This document shows positions 13,852-25,864 of a stretch of 64,000 nt of DNA, piece by piece. The position numbers were made by a program, and so were the translations under genes. How positions within the stretch are numbered: position 1 is the stretch's first letter; each line of letters starts with the position of its first letter. This DNA is from Zelopaecilomyces penicillatus (taxonomy: Eukaryota; Ascomycota; Sordariomycetes; Hypocreales; Pseudodiploosporaceae). Under the pieces are notes generated by a model. The model saw nothing but the letters and a program-made list of their open reading frames with translations, made no database searches and had not been told where the DNA came from. The DNA is taken from positions 1,736,001 to 1,800,000 of the forward strand of contig VCCP01000002.1 in NCBI GenBank assembly GCA_005765155.1, in the 5' to 3' direction.

Positions 13852-16019
13852 ATGATGCATCAACACTCTCCAAGCCAGCAGGCGGAATTGGAACCGGAAG
13901 TGTTAAGTCTGGTTACAGGGGAGTGGAATCACTGGATGCCGCGCTGTCAGACAGTGGTGCACAGCAGCAACTCTCCAGCCACACCTCCAGGCGCTCTAAT
14001 TAGGCGCCCCACCCCGAGCAGCGGCGGTTCTTCACCTAATCGCGAACCGTCACGCCCATCTGCAAATCTGCGAGTAGCAACAACACCATTACTGCCATCG
14101 CCACCACCTTCGTCCAGCCGCAACCACGTCTCACGCCCATCGCTGCAGAAGGAACCTGGCTCCGACAAATACCTTATTCGACTGCTACATCTTGCTCAGA
14201 CGCCGGCTCTGCCCGCCAAGCAGTTAGCCATGGCCGACTTCCTTGCGAGTTTTAACCTGCAGGAATCCATCCCCGACGAGGTGAGCTCTGAAGTATGCGC
14301 CTCGACCGAGCAGCTACAATCACGACTGGGAAATATCCTCGGCGCCAAGGTGACACCGACTAGGGCAGAACACGTCACCACTGCGCTTGATATCGCTGCT
14401 ACAGCCCAATTCACGCTCGGCGCTTTAGATGGCGAGAACGAACCGTTGGAGGGGCCTAGCGACATCGACCCTTTGTTGAGGGGTTCGCACGCGGATTTCA
14501 TCGCTGGAGGAGATTCGGAAGGGCATCAAACTGGAGTTGTTAATGCAAGCGACGTCTTAGCCAACCAGTCGCAGGATGACCCGGCTCTTCAACGGTCGGT
14601 CGCCGAACACATTCTTGCTTTGGTTGGAAATGTGGATGGCAGTCACTGGGTGGTAAGGGAGGTGTCACGAGGTGCGCATGGCTGGACATTTACCTACATT
14701 TGCAAGGATTCATTTCAGCATTGGAGTCGGCAAAACAAATCACAGCCAAAGCTGCTTGTTGCAGATTATACGCAGAAGGAACAGGATCCGAATCTGGCTG
14801 GTGAGTGGGACGGCTCCCAGGTCAGCTTTTAAAACTCCACTGACATATTTAGCTCGACCTGCCTTTGACTGCAGAGGCTGTGTGATTGTATCATTTATGC
14901 GACACAGTCGCGCGATATCGATAAAATATGAACACACCCCACTTCATCGGACTGTTGGGGAGCTTGCGGAACTCTACAAGCCGCCGCCACCGCAATATCC
15001 TGAACCTGCCCCTGAGAAGTTGAAAACACCGAAAACACCGAAAGCACCGAAAGCACCGAAAGCACCAGCTTCTACGAGAAAGAGACGAGCGTCAGGAAAG
15101 GCCCCCAACGAAGGCGGACCCTCGCGGAAGAGACAGAAGAAAGGCGGCAAAGGAGAGGAGCAAACTGCCAGTTCTAGAGCCTCGGTTGCAGCTCAGCAGT
15201 CTCTAGACCTTTTAGGTATCCAAAATGCGTCGCAGAACGGGAACCATACCCAAGCTTATACAGGAGATGGATCGGCCGTCAACCAAACATTGCCAAACCA
15301 GGACGCAAACCAGCCGTCTGCTGGAGGAGCCTTGCCATTCCCAATCAACGTATCACCAGAAGAGGCCGCACGCCGTCGGGACACAGCCACAGCCATTCTT
15401 GCTGAGGCAGGCGTAAACCCAGAGTCACTGTCTGCAGAGCAGTTTAATATTTTCTCAAACCAATCTCCCGAGCTTCAGAAAGAGTCCCTCAACATGCTGG
15501 TCAAATACGGCGCAGAACGTCTTCGCATCGTTCACCCACAAAACAAAGAAAACTCTGCACTAGCAACCACAAGCACCCCATCCACACCAGTACCAACAAC
15601 GCAGGCGACTCCATCCGGCCCTGTGACAACCAACGAGTTGGCGTTGCAGTCGCAGGTTGGCGGTCAGGGGAGCGCGGTGGGCCCGGCAGATACGGATGTG
15701 CAAATGGAAGATGGGACGCCGACCAGGTCGAAACGAGGCCAAGGCAAGTCACGGGTTGCTTGTTCTCAATGCAAAACCCGTAGAGTTAAGGTACTATCCC
15801 CCATATCTCCTCTTCGCGATTTGCTTGGTTTGTTTCTAATCATCAACTACTTCATAGTGCCCGAAACAAAAACCGACATGTGCTGAGTGTCAGGCTGGTG
15901 GTCTTGCTTGTGAGTACCCAGCCCAGAAACCAAAGAAGAGGAAGTCGGCAGCGACCATCTCTGCCGAAGACCTCCAGGACGACGAGTCGGAGCTGCACCA
16001 GGAAGCACATGAGCAAGAA

Positions 16020-16051
<32 letters not shown>

Positions 16052-17504
16052 CGCAGAAGCGGAAGCTCAAGAGGACTCAGTGATGCAAGACTCGGTTGTC
16101 TACACCCAAATGCCAGTGGTTGATATGCTCGCACCTAGTGCGGATGTCTCCGACCCGGAGGCCCATGATTCAGAGACCAACTATTTCCAGGCACATCCGG
16201 AGGCAGTGGAGTCTGATTCTGAGCTGTCTCATGGCCAGGAATCAGCTTATGCAGCCCCTCCTAGTCTAATGATGCATCAAGAACGCTTATATCACCCACC
16301 GCCTGACGCATCCTCCGATTCAAATGTCGGCACATCTCAACATCGTCGACATGATGAACTGTTGTCTCACTCTTCATCTCCCAAGAGGAGTAAAAACAGA
16401 CCACGTACTTCGCTACCAGAAGGCGGACGTGGAACTCCGAGCATGGCAGATCAAGGGCGCAATCTTGATAACTCATCAATGAACCATGCGCCTGATTCGA
16501 ACTGGGGGTCTGGGGTAAATGCACCAGCCCAAACTGCGACATCCAAGGCGATGTCCTCCAATATGCGCCACCAGGCTTCCACGGGGGATCCGTCACATCA
16601 CGCGTCGCCCGAGATACGCCATAACCACGGCGAACCACAGGCTATTGCACTTTCTCGGGCGGCATTGGAACATTCTCAGCAGCAACCTGGTGCCCCCGTA
16701 ACGATGCAGGTCCGGGACGTTGTGTCACCCTTCCAGGGTGGGAACTTGCCTCGTTCCAAGTCGCGGCAGGGGAATGGTGGTCGTGCTCCTTTTCAAAGCT
16801 CGCCGGCGCTGGATGCCACTCACGCTCCGTCTCCGCCAGAGCAGCAAGCAAGTGGCCATACTTCTACGAGGCATTCATCAGCGGCTATCAACACCATGCC
16901 GAATTATAACAGCTATGAACGTTATTCTAATAGCCATGCCACGGCCAACACTGGTTCAACAAGCCGAATAACCTACGAACCTTACTCATATCAAAGAGAC
17001 TCTAATAATACCCCGTCGTACGGAAGCTATAGCCAGGGCTCCAACAACACGGCAACAACTACATCCCTACCGAATCAGTCGATGACCACTATGACATCCT
17101 CGTCGGATCAGTCCAACAACTCGCATTTCAATCAGATGCCAGTCCCTCAACAAAGCCACTCTGCGACAAATAGCAATTCAACGGGCCCATTTGCACCTCC
17201 AAGGCAAAACATTCAAAGCTCGAATTCTGAACAGGGACACTCCTCCCAGCACAATTTCAGTATGCGAGCAAACATTTCAGCTCCTCGTTCAGACAAACAG
17301 GATCGTGGCTACGTCCCGTATTCATCGCATGCCCCGCAAAACCAGGCGCGGTCTTCCCAGCATAGCCAGCAAGCGACCACCCACAATAGTAATAGTGGGT
17401 GGTATAACTTTAATAACTCTGATACAACTTCATATCCGCCGCCGTCGCATCAGAACACAAACTATAGTTGGAAGATGCCAGATGAGTCATGGCCTGGATT
17501 ATAA
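13852..17504 (+). CDS. Large Zn(II)2Cys6 transcription factor with internal zinc cluster
   Basis: Three exons, 13852-14800, 14853-15790 and 15858-17504, give 1177 aa. The Zn2Cys6 cluster is unusually internal: C620, C623, C630, C637, C640 and C647 (C-x2-C-x6-C-x6-C-x2-C-x6-C), with an intron exactly between Lys629 and Cys630. The region about 265-355 is compact and conserved-looking (GWTFTYIC ... FDCRGCVIVSF ... ISIKYEHTPLH); its Cys/His spacing recalls WRKY-GCM1/FLYWCH zinc fingers, which is inference. A Lys/Thr/Pro repeat (KTPKAPKAP) and basic patches follow, probably nuclear localisation signals. An acidic poly-Glu run comes just after the cluster, and the last ~400 residues are Ser/Asn/Gln-rich, as in activation or prion-like regions. 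The fungal-specific middle homology region is not evident. Target genes are unknown. The exact start is inferred from the first in-frame ATG pair. Confidence 0.88.
15019..15068 (+). repeat. 9-nt coding tandem repeat (Lys-Thr/Ala-Pro)
   Basis: About five imperfect 9-nt units (AAAACACCG, then AAAGCACCG) lie inside the C6 regulator gene and encode the KTPKTPKAPKAPKAP stretch. Length polymorphism between strains would be expected. Confidence 0.8.
16012..16062 (+). repeat. (GAA)n-type trinucleotide tract encoding poly-Glu
   Basis: Imperfect GAA/GAG repeats in the C6 regulator gene encode a run of about 13 glutamates just C-terminal to the zinc cluster. Confidence 0.8.
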
Positions 17505-18076
17505 TAGCGAGCTAGAGAGAGAGAGATGGATAAGACTTTGCAGTCTTTTGGCTAGCACGGGAGAGAAACAATACCCGCATAATACGAGTCGAAAGGTCTC
17601 CCAACGATAAAAAGTTGCTTGTTTTGCCTTAAAGAGCTTTGGCGTTTGAATAGTTTTTGATATGTTTTGCAGATACCATTTACCATGCCTTTCGAATCCG
17701 AGAGCATTGTAAGAACCACGCAGTTGTAATTTAGTATTTCTTCCCATGATAGCAGTACATCATGAAAATAGGAAAGTATTACTGGGGAATTGGCACGCGA
17801 CACGTTGTTGCCTCAACGTTTATGATATTATAATATATCGCTCGATTCTCCGAGCCCTATCTCTAAACCGTATTCTAAGTGGTATATTGTATTACATTTC
17901 CAGTCTTAGCCACATCAATCTATGATGCCTTAAATATGTTCGAGAGGAAACAAAATTCAAACTCTCGAGACTCCGTCAACGCCGTATAGATACTGCCGCC
18001 AAGGTTGCAGAATTTTGCCAATTAAATAATTCTGCCTGAATGCCTTTCTCCAGCTGTTTTGGAGCTGGCGGTCAAA
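17505..18076. other. Convergent 3' intergenic region
   Basis: It is the 3' flanks of the C6 regulator (+) and the MFS transporter (-). A short GAGAGA run lies at 17514-17525. No gene seen. Confidence 0.4.
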
Positions 18077-20035
18077 CTAACTAGAGTCTGCGAACTTGCT
18101 TAGAGCGCGCAGCCTGGAGCCATGGATGTACAGCAAAACGATGCCGATAATACCAATAACACTCAGGCCACCAAGCAGACTTGTGCCCTTGGCGACGCCG
18201 AGATTATGATAAAGCGGCTGGGCGAACAAAATGCTGCCACAGGCGAGGGCGCTCCGGAAGAAGTCGTTGGCGGCGAAGAGGCTGGCAGCGTACTTGGGGT
18301 AAGTCAGGGGCACGTAGACAAAGATGCACTGCATGACAATGAAGGCGGCGCCGCTGTAAATGGTGATACCAATGGTGGGCACGATCCAGTGAACATCGGC
18401 GCGGGCGGTCCAGGCGAAAAGGAAGAGGCCGATGGTGGGCCCGACGGAGGCGGGAAGTGCCGGGACGAGGCGGGTTTCTTGAACTGGCCAGCCATGGCGG
18501 CGGATGCGAGGGTTCATATAGTAGTAGATATATGATGCGTAGATGGCAATGCCAATCAAGCAGGAAACCAGGATACAAAGAAAGACGAGACCAATCTGAC
18601 CAAGATTCATGTTGTAGTAGACGGGGTAGACCAAGGGGAAGACTTCGAAGACTGCGTATCACGATTCGAGTTAGTTCTCTGGGATATTTGTTGTGTCTTT
18701 GAGGGAGCGTTGAAGAAAGCCAAACTTACAAGAATAGTAAATGCCGTAGATGATGGCTGTATATATCTGTACAAAGAGCACGGCTGGATCCTTGAAGGTG
18801 ATTTCGATGGGCTTGATTAGAGCATCGATGAAGATGGCTCCCACTTTCTGGTTTTGCTGCTCGATTTCACTCTGAGACATGAAGCGCTCGTTTCCAGTAA
18901 GCTTGCGAAGACGCTGGGCTCGATGGAGTAGAATGCTGGCGCTGCTGGTCTCAGGAACGAAGAGGAACATGGCAATGAGAACTGGTGCGGAGGCCCAGAT
19001 GGACTCGAAGAGTGACCATCGCCAGTTCATGGCAGGTACAGAGAAACCACTGAGAAGAGGTCCCAGTGCAGCTGCAGGGGAAAAAAAAAATGGTGATGTT
19101 AGTTTTCCAAAACTATATATAAAATAAACGGAGAGGGTATAATAGATGCAAAGAAGGAAAGACTTACGACCACAGTATGCTGCGGACACCCATGCCATCA
19201 TAGCGTATGGAAGAGACATGAGGCTGAACATATCTCCCATGGAGGCACCACCCGAAGCCAAGCAAGGCGACCCGAAGAAGCCCTGGAGAAAACGCAGGAC
19301 CATGAGGCCCGGGTAGTTTTGTGCAAAGGCAGTTGGGATGGAGATGATAACGAAGAGGAACATGGTGATGATGTAGACAGGGTTGCGACCAATGCGTGGG
19401 ATCTCACTCAGGGGAGAGAAGATCAGGGGTCCAATGCCATAGCCAAGAACGTAGAGCGAGAGACCCAGGCTGGCCTTGAGCTGACTGACGCCAAACTCCT
19501 TCATGATACCCATACTAGAGGTGGTGTAGATGGCTGAGGACGTATAGACGACAAAGGTGTACAGGGCGATGATGACAGTAATGAGGCCGCGCTTATTGTT
19601 AGACCAGTTGTAAGGGTTCTCAGCATCGTCTGTATAATACCAGTCCACCAAGATGGCGCCATCCTTTGTCTTCCGCGGCACAATGGGTATAGACTTGACC
19701 CTCTCGATGGCGTGAATGTCGTCCGCTGCGAGACGCTCCGACGTCATACTAGTGAGACCATTAGGCTGCACATGGGAATGTGAAACCTGCAGTGACGGCA
19801 ACGGCTGCTCATCATCGTTGATAGGGGTTTGTGGGCTGGTTTCCTTTTCGTCGTGGTTTAGGGTGGAGGCATCTGAGGAGGTGTGGTTTTGAATGGAATC
19901 GGGGTTGTTGATGAGCTCAACCCAAGGGTCGGGGAGCTTGAAGCCGGGTTTTTCCTCAGGGTACTGGAAGTATTTGTTCTTGGTGAGCCAGCGGACGATT
20001 TTCCCAATGGGGGCGTCGCGGATGATGTCCGCCAT
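18077..20035 (-). CDS. MFS transporter, DHA1 (Flr1-like multidrug) family
   Basis: Three exons, 19168-20035, 18730-19071 and 18077-18651, give 594 aa; ATG at 20033-20035 precedes ADIIRDAPIGKIVRWLTKNKYFQYPEE. This N-terminal motif, the cytoplasmic NPYNWSNNKR just before the first membrane helix and the 12 hydrophobic segments fit the DHA1 drug:H+ antiporters related to yeast Flr1 and Candida Mdr1. Other marks are SPLSEIPRIGRNPVYI (the MFS loop 2-3 signature), RFLQGFFGSPCLASGGASMGD (the antiporter motif C region, after helix 4) and VPETSSASILLHRAQRLR. Its place is the plasma membrane, and export of azole- or benomyl-like compounds is the family role; the substrate here cannot be read from sequence. 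It ends RLRALSKFADSS. The 2.4 kb upstream region is gene-free. Confidence 0.9.
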
Positions 20036-22417
20036 GGTTTGGTTACTGAAGGAGAACACAATGATATTCGAAGAGTGCAGATGCTATTCTTGGTTGAATA
20101 TGAGGAGTCAATGAATTTCTTTGACAATTCGTGTAAGTCGTTGTTGGCTTTGGTAGATTCAAATCGGACCTAGCAACTAAATGGGAAGCTAGTCGTACTT
20201 ATTCCTCCTTTATGAATTGCTGGTTGATGGCCGTAAGTGACTTATACGTTGCTGAGTGTAGGATCGTGGGAGAGGCTGTTTGCGTGTAAGACGAAGATGG
20301 TGAAAGTAGTTTGACTTGTCATCAGCGAGGATGAACAATTACGGGACGGCGTCCTCTTCCTTTATATCTGTATCTGTGCCTTTATCTCCATGATAAGCAT
20401 CTTCGGCTTTCGAGGCATACCATTAATGATAATTCCAGATGCCCCGTGCTCTGTAATCAACGGATCTTGGGTCGCCATGTCGCGAATATGGTATCTCCGA
20501 ACCGACTCCACCTCGCCATGTGCCGCTTGTGTCACCACCACCACTCCCCCAGACAAGCCTGCCTGCTGTAATCATTGTTACATACTTGGCGGAATCGAAA
20601 TTCTTACTAGGATGAAAGCCTCAAGACGAATTCGCTTCTCACTGAACGCTGAAGCGTGTGTGAGTGGAGATGTGTGGACCCTTCCCCCTTCTATCCTCAT
20701 CTCGAAATCCGAGTTGAATAAGCAGTTTTCAGCGCGAGCCTTTGGAGGCGAGCCGCGAAACCCCCAACAGGACGGCGCTAGCCTCAAGGCCCCCAGTCCA
20801 TATTAGCAAGCTGTAAGTAGCTTAAAGTTGGCTGCAGAACACCGCGCCAAGTCGGAACGATTTGAAGGGCTGGATTACCAACCAGCCAAAAAAAAAAGCG
20901 GCTGCAAGCGACATCTGGCGCCCACCAGCCTTTCTGGTTTCGTGTTTGGGCGAGCGATGATGCCATTGGGAGAATTACCAAGCTTGGTTGGATTGTGCAT
21001 AGGTATGCCTCGTAGGAAGCGGCGTAAACAAAAACCCTATCTAATTCCCAGTAGCCTGACTCCAGAAACCCAGACTTCGTGTCAGAAATCGGGTTACCAC
21101 ATGGCAAAAGCTGTCCGGGGCCCGCGGAGCGCCTCTATGACGATCTAGAGGAAACATGGCAATCAAAAGTAAAGGGCCGGCATATCCGCATATCCGAATA
21201 CCGTTATAGGTACCCAAGCTGTAAGACAGTCTGGATCACAAAACTTCACAGCCTAGCCAGCGAGAGCCGCACTCTATCTGCTCGCTTGCTGTCTTTGTGG
21301 CTGCAGCACGCCATCCCTGGCTCGCACATTGAAACCGTTGAAGGAGTAGGAGTAGGAGTTTCTGCAGCAGCAGCTCTTCGCCGCAAAAGATGGGATGCAG
21401 CATGGGTGACATCAGCGGTGCAAGTATTACCAGTCAGCAGTGATGGGAAGAAAAAGATGGGGTCATCCATCGTCTGTGCCAACCTTGAATAATAAGGCAT
21501 TAATAATTGGCGGAGACTTTTATTTTTCTGTTGGCAACGCAACAGAACGTTCCTGCTGAATAAACCCCTAAGCGTGGTACTTTGCCTACCCGTGAATTGA
21601 ACTGTGGTATGAAATACGAAGAGTACTTCCGTCAGTGGGCTTATTTTGCTGTGAAGAAGTGCAGATACGAAAGTACATGATCAAAGCGATTCGCTAGACT
21701 CGGTCACGCTCGGCCAAAGTCCATGGCTTTTTCGTTTATTTGTGTGATTCGTTGTTTTGTGGCTTTAGCCATTAATTACAACTCAGCCTTGGAGCACGTT
21801 TGGAACTGGGGCAGGGAACCCGAGATCCCTCACTCACTCACAAGGTGATCAACTACCTCGCCGGATGAGTCAAGGCCAGCCCACAATACAGGCTCGTCAG
21901 TTTGTCAAATCAGACGATTCGTGCTCTTTCTCCAATTTTATTTCATTTTTTCATTTTTTCAATACAAAAAAATGTTGACCCCGAGTCCCATTGCCCTGTT
22001 GGGATCGGCACTGGTAATCCTTCCCGTCTCTAGCCCGGCCTTTGGACGGAGTTTAGCTCGTAGCTTCCGGCACTCATCGTTGGTTAACTCCCTGAAAACT
22101 ATAAACCCCCGGGTTTGGGCTCACTACCTTGCCTGTAGATCCGAGATGTTGTACCAGTGCCTAAAGGAGTAGATTGCCGTGTAGATGGCATGGTATGATT
22201 GGAAATAAGCATCGAGGCACCATTATGAGTCAACAAGATACCCGCTGCAGGGCATGTACAGGATGAGATGTCTCTCCATCTATCATACATACATGTGGTC
22301 CAATCATCGTCTTCGTTGCTAGATTGTTGTGCTCTAATTCTACATACAGACGTAGAAACAGCAGCATCCGTTATATTGTAACATCATGGCTTCTCTCTCG
22401 ATCTAAATGCCAAAGCT
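20036..22417. other. 2.4 kb intergenic stretch
   Basis: It separates the MFS start from the 3' end of the PPR gene. Short unsupported open frames only; a poly-A run at 20889-20897 and an AGGAGT repeat near 21343-21360. It must include the MFS promoter. I see no RNA gene or mobile element. Confidence 0.4.
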
Positions 22418-24262
22418 TCAAGCAGTCTCCTTCAAGTTTGCGGCCGCCTTCGCCATTCGTTTCTGCTGCAGCAACCTATGAACCAGCTTCGTAGTCTCTG
22501 CATCGCTGCACTTGCTAAACTCATCTACAACTGTCCAGATACGGCCATCCTCCTTAGCAATGGCCTGCTCTATGAGTGGTCGTAACCACTTGAGCTGTCT
22601 TTTCGCGTTGCCCCCAAGCGCCAGCGCCCTTTTCGCAAATCGGAACCCGAGGTCCAACTCCCCAGCTTCCACACATGTGCTTATTAGAGCACTATACGTG
22701 GCATGACTGCGAGCCGGGTCATCCCCCTCGCTGAACTGCTCAGAATATTCTCTCACAAGTGCTTGAGAAGTTGCTGGTGTGCGGCTGTGGATGATGAGAT
22801 CCTGCAACGTTCGGGCTTTAGGCCGTGTCTCGCCGCACAAGACCACAGCATCGCGGTAGAGAGCCAATGCGGCTTCACTGCCAAGGGCTTCCGCCTTTGC
22901 CTCAATTATTACACTGATGACAGCTTGTGGGACGGAATGCTCTCGATGCATGTTTCTAACAGCATTCTCGGCCTCCTCAATTAGTGCCATCCGGCGCTTC
23001 ATGGCCTTGTATATCGTTCTCGTATTGGCTCTCGTGACCCTCACCCCATTTTGCTTCATGATGCACATAATACGGAACGCCGCCATCATGTCACCAGAGC
23101 CTGCAAACGCTTCAACCACTGTCTCGTAATGGTGAGCTTGGGCTCTGGTTCTGCTTGATATCAAGTCCAGCGCTTCACTCGCGAGTTGAGCGTCACAGTT
23201 CCTTGCCGCAGTTCCCATCACGTTCTCAATGATGCCATCTGATGGCTGCATCACAGAGTTTCTGACGAGAGAGTTCCAGGCGAACACGGTCCCCGCATGG
23301 TGGTATGCTTGACTGCATACATCCAAGGTATGATAGAGCAGATTTGTCACGATACTGTTAGTCCCTGCCTGGCCGTTTTTGCGTCGATAGAGCAACTGGA
23401 GCATCTCGTCCAAAAACCCCAGCTTGCCAAATACTAAAATGAAGATGTCATACACCCATGGATCTACCCTCGCCCCTTGCTCAATCATGTCCGTAAGTCT
23501 TGTGTACGCTAGCTCGTATTGCTCATCCCTCAGGAGACCTAGCACAAGACTCTGTTTTGCCTGAATATCTATGGTGAACCAGTACTCTTGCATTATGCCC
23601 AGAATTTCCTGCCGCAACACGTAATCCGGGTGGTTTGCCAATGCACCAAGTGCACTCTGGCAGAAGGTTGCAGTGGGTTTGATACCCTGTGAACTCATGT
23701 CATCAAGCAATCGCCGCACACCACTGACAGAACCCTGAGGATCGGCCATTGCATCCGCCAGGCACTCGTAAATAAATGGGCTGGCCGATTGTTCTTCGAC
23801 TGCCATGAGACGTTGTATACATTGTATGATTCGGGCATGGCGGTCAATTTCATGTCCATCATTGGTCCATCGACGAATATCTCGCAATGCCATCAGCGCT
23901 GATATAACGTCGTCGATTGAGCTTGCTTTGAGAGTCTCTTCGCTGGGCGGTGTTGTGGCAAGAAGTTTCTGCTCCCATGACCCATTGCTTGGTTGAGTCG
24001 CATCCTGCGACTTTCGCGTGTTCGAAGTCGATGGACCCCATGGTTCTTCTGTATGACTAGAAGCATATGATGTGTACTGATGCTGCTGCGACAGGCCTGC
24101 GGTTGCATGTACTCTTCTTGATATCGTGCTCAAAGGTCGAACAGGTTGTCGTCGTAGCAAGCCTAGACTTTGGTTTGGAGTAGCGCGGCTGAGTAAATAT
24201 CCGTCCAAGGCTGGGCACAGGCAGTGCCATAGTCCATCGTATATTATTTGGCTGCGCTGCAT
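22418..24262 (-). CDS. Mitochondrial pentatricopeptide-repeat (PPR) protein
   Basis: A single exon encodes 614 aa. PPR proteins bind organellar RNA and control processing, stability or translation. The N-terminus is rich in Arg, Ser and Leu with few acids (RATPNQSLGLLRRQPVRPLSTISRRVHA), as in a matrix-targeting presequence with a plausible cleavage zone near residues 40-55. The body is a chain of paired helices of about 35 residues; recognisable repeat starts include RRLLDDMSSQGIKPTATFCQSAL, ELAYTRLTDMIEQGARVDPWVY and AAFRIMCIMKQNGVRVTRANTRTIYKAM. The C-terminus turns basic and helical (RLLQQKRMAKAAANLKETA). I cannot assign it to a named yeast protein. It is divergent from lsm4 with only 335 nt between start codons. 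Confidence 0.85.
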   Translation of the reverse strand: MQRSQIIYDGLWHCLCPALDGYLLSRATPNQSLGLLRRQPVRPLSTISRRVHATAGLSQQHQYTSYASSHTEEPWGPSTSNTRKSQDATQPSNGSWEQKLLATTPPSEETLKASSIDDVISALMALRDIRRWTNDGHEIDRHARIIQCIQRLMAVEEQSASPFIYECLADAMADPQGSVSGVRRLLDDMSSQGIKPTATFCQSALGALANHPDYVLRQEILGIMQEYWFTIDIQAKQSLVLGLLRDEQYELAYTRLTDMIEQGARVDPWVYDIFILVFGKLGFLDEMLQLLYRRKNGQAGTNSIVTNLLYHTLDVCSQAYHHAGTVFAWNSLVRNSVMQPSDGIIENVMGTAARNCDAQLASEALDLISSRTRAQAHHYETVVEAFAGSGDMMAAFRIMCIMKQNGVRVTRANTRTIYKAMKRRMALIEEAENAVRNMHREHSVPQAVISVIIEAKAEALGSEAALALYRDAVVLCGETRPKARTLQDLIIHSRTPATSQALVREYSEQFSEGDDPARSHATYSALISTCVEAGELDLGFRFAKRALALGGNAKRQLKWLRPLIEQAIAKEDGRIWTVVDEFSKCSDAETTKLVHRLLQQKRMAKAAANLKETA

Positions 24263-24597
24263 AGCTATTGTATTGGAAGCTATTGGCAGAGGGAAAAGAG
24301 CAGCTCAGAACCAAGTAAACGCAGCTTCTAGGTTGAATTGCGAAAGAGAGCTCCCGCAACAAAAGTTGCTGTACAGCGGAAGAGTTCCGCGCGTGGGAGC
24401 CCTGACGCTGGTGTACCAGCACCACGCCGTCTCACCTCCCCGCCTCACCTGGCTCCCACCGAGAAAGCCACACCACAGCTGTGGACTCACCACCACCCAC
24501 CTCTCGACATACGAACATACCCTCCCGCGGACGATTCCAACCTAGAACACCATTATACGACCTATCTACAACCCACCACAGGTGCAGTTTTGACAAT
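24263..24597. promoter_or_regulatory. Compact divergent PPR / lsm4 promoter
   Basis: The 335-nt spacer lies between two start codons on opposite strands, so both genes must draw on the same promoter region. It is rich in CACC/CCACC runs toward lsm4. No specific site is asserted. Confidence 0.5.
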
Positions 24598-25305
24598 ATG
24601 GTAAGTTTGTCCACAACCAATGGTGGCTACTACCTTCTATTTCAGGCTCCCGGGAGAAAATTCCTTGCTGTCCCGCCCAATGACATACGAGGCGCTGACT
24701 TGAATTACTTCCATCACAGCTCCCCCTCGGCCTGCTCAACGCGGCGCAAGGCCACCCCATGCTGGTCGAGCTGAAGAATGGCGAAACTCTCAACGGGCAC
24801 CTGGTTATGTGCGACACATGGATGAACCTCACACTCAAGGAAGTCGTGCAAACGAGTCCGGTAGGCGAGCGAGATAGATGCCCAAAAAGCCCACCCCACC
24901 ATTGCGCGCGCGCGTATTACGAGCGGCTTGCCTCCCCTGTTTATTGCGGAAAGCTCTAACCGAGTATATAGGAAGGCGACAAGTTCATACGTCTACCAGA
25001 AGTCTACGTCAAAGGCAACAATGTACGTATAGGCTAATGTTTCCCCCACCCCCCAACCCTGTGCCAGTCTCAGCGGCCATGTCAAAATGTTGACCGGCCT
25101 ATGTTTTTTTTAGATCAAGTACCTGCGAGTCCCCGACGAGATAATCGACCAGGTTAGCGAGCAGCAGAAGGGACAGCAAGGCGGCTTCCGAGGTGGTCGA
25201 GGCGGTCAATCAAGAGGCGACCATGGAGGTAGAGGTGGCGGCGACCGAGGTAGAGGGCGCGGAGGAGGAGGAGGAAGAGGGCGTGGCAGGGGGCGGGGGC
25301 AATAA
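24598..25305 (+). CDS. lsm4: U6 snRNA-associated Sm-like protein Lsm4
   Basis: Four exons, 24598-24600, 24720-24860, 24972-25022 and 25114-25305, give 128 aa. The first exon contributes nothing but the ATG; the intron begins at the next base. Lsm4 is part of the Lsm2-8 ring on U6 snRNA (splicing) and of the cytoplasmic Lsm1-7 ring (mRNA decapping). The Sm1 motif (about residues 14-45: [26 protein letters not shown]) and Sm2 motif ([23 protein letters not shown]) are intact. The tail (about 88-128) is a Gln/Gly/Arg RGG region typical of Lsm4, which supports P-body assembly. Length is close to other Lsm4 proteins. It is divergent from the PPR gene and convergent with fas2. Confidence 0.95.
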
Positions 25306-25864
25306 TGGATGAATTAATGCAAAGTTTTAGCAGCACAACCAACTACCGACATTCCTCATCCTATAAAGAAAAAAAATATAAAGGGAAGTTGGAGTGACTT
25401 TTTGTTGAATAACGCACGGAAATCCCTGGATGGTATAGAGTTGGCCTGTGAGGGTCTGATGGGGTAAATTTCTAGAACTAGTATTTGATTACGACCTGCC
25501 ACTCGCTTATCATAATTCTCTTTTAATTCTTTAAGCTTGCTCACGCATGCACAAAGTAAGGCCGCGCGATACGTTACAAATACTCGTCAATGATTTACAC
25601 AATATATCTAAATGTAATAATCACGTTACGCAGCTGGTGTGCTGATAGGTAGTCCAAACTTAATTAATCATATCTACTTTTTGCCATGGAGGCGGAGTTT
25701 ACCAACACACTGCCTCCCCATGAGGTCATAATCTAGCTAAGTCTCTCTTCATCACAGGCATTAACACTGTTTTGTAACTATATAAACACAAAATTGAATC
25801 AAGAGGTAAAGCCTAGCCCCTGTATACGCTGCGAATAGCATTTTTACCCACAAAATTTCTTCTT
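25306..25864. other. Convergent 3' intergenic region lsm4 / fas2
   Basis: A+T-rich 3' flanks of both genes; no coding signal. Confidence 0.4.

Noticed and set aside
20150..20175. GATTCAAATC resembling a tRNA T-loop
   Set aside because: Flanking bases cannot form a T-stem and no D- or anticodon arm is present.
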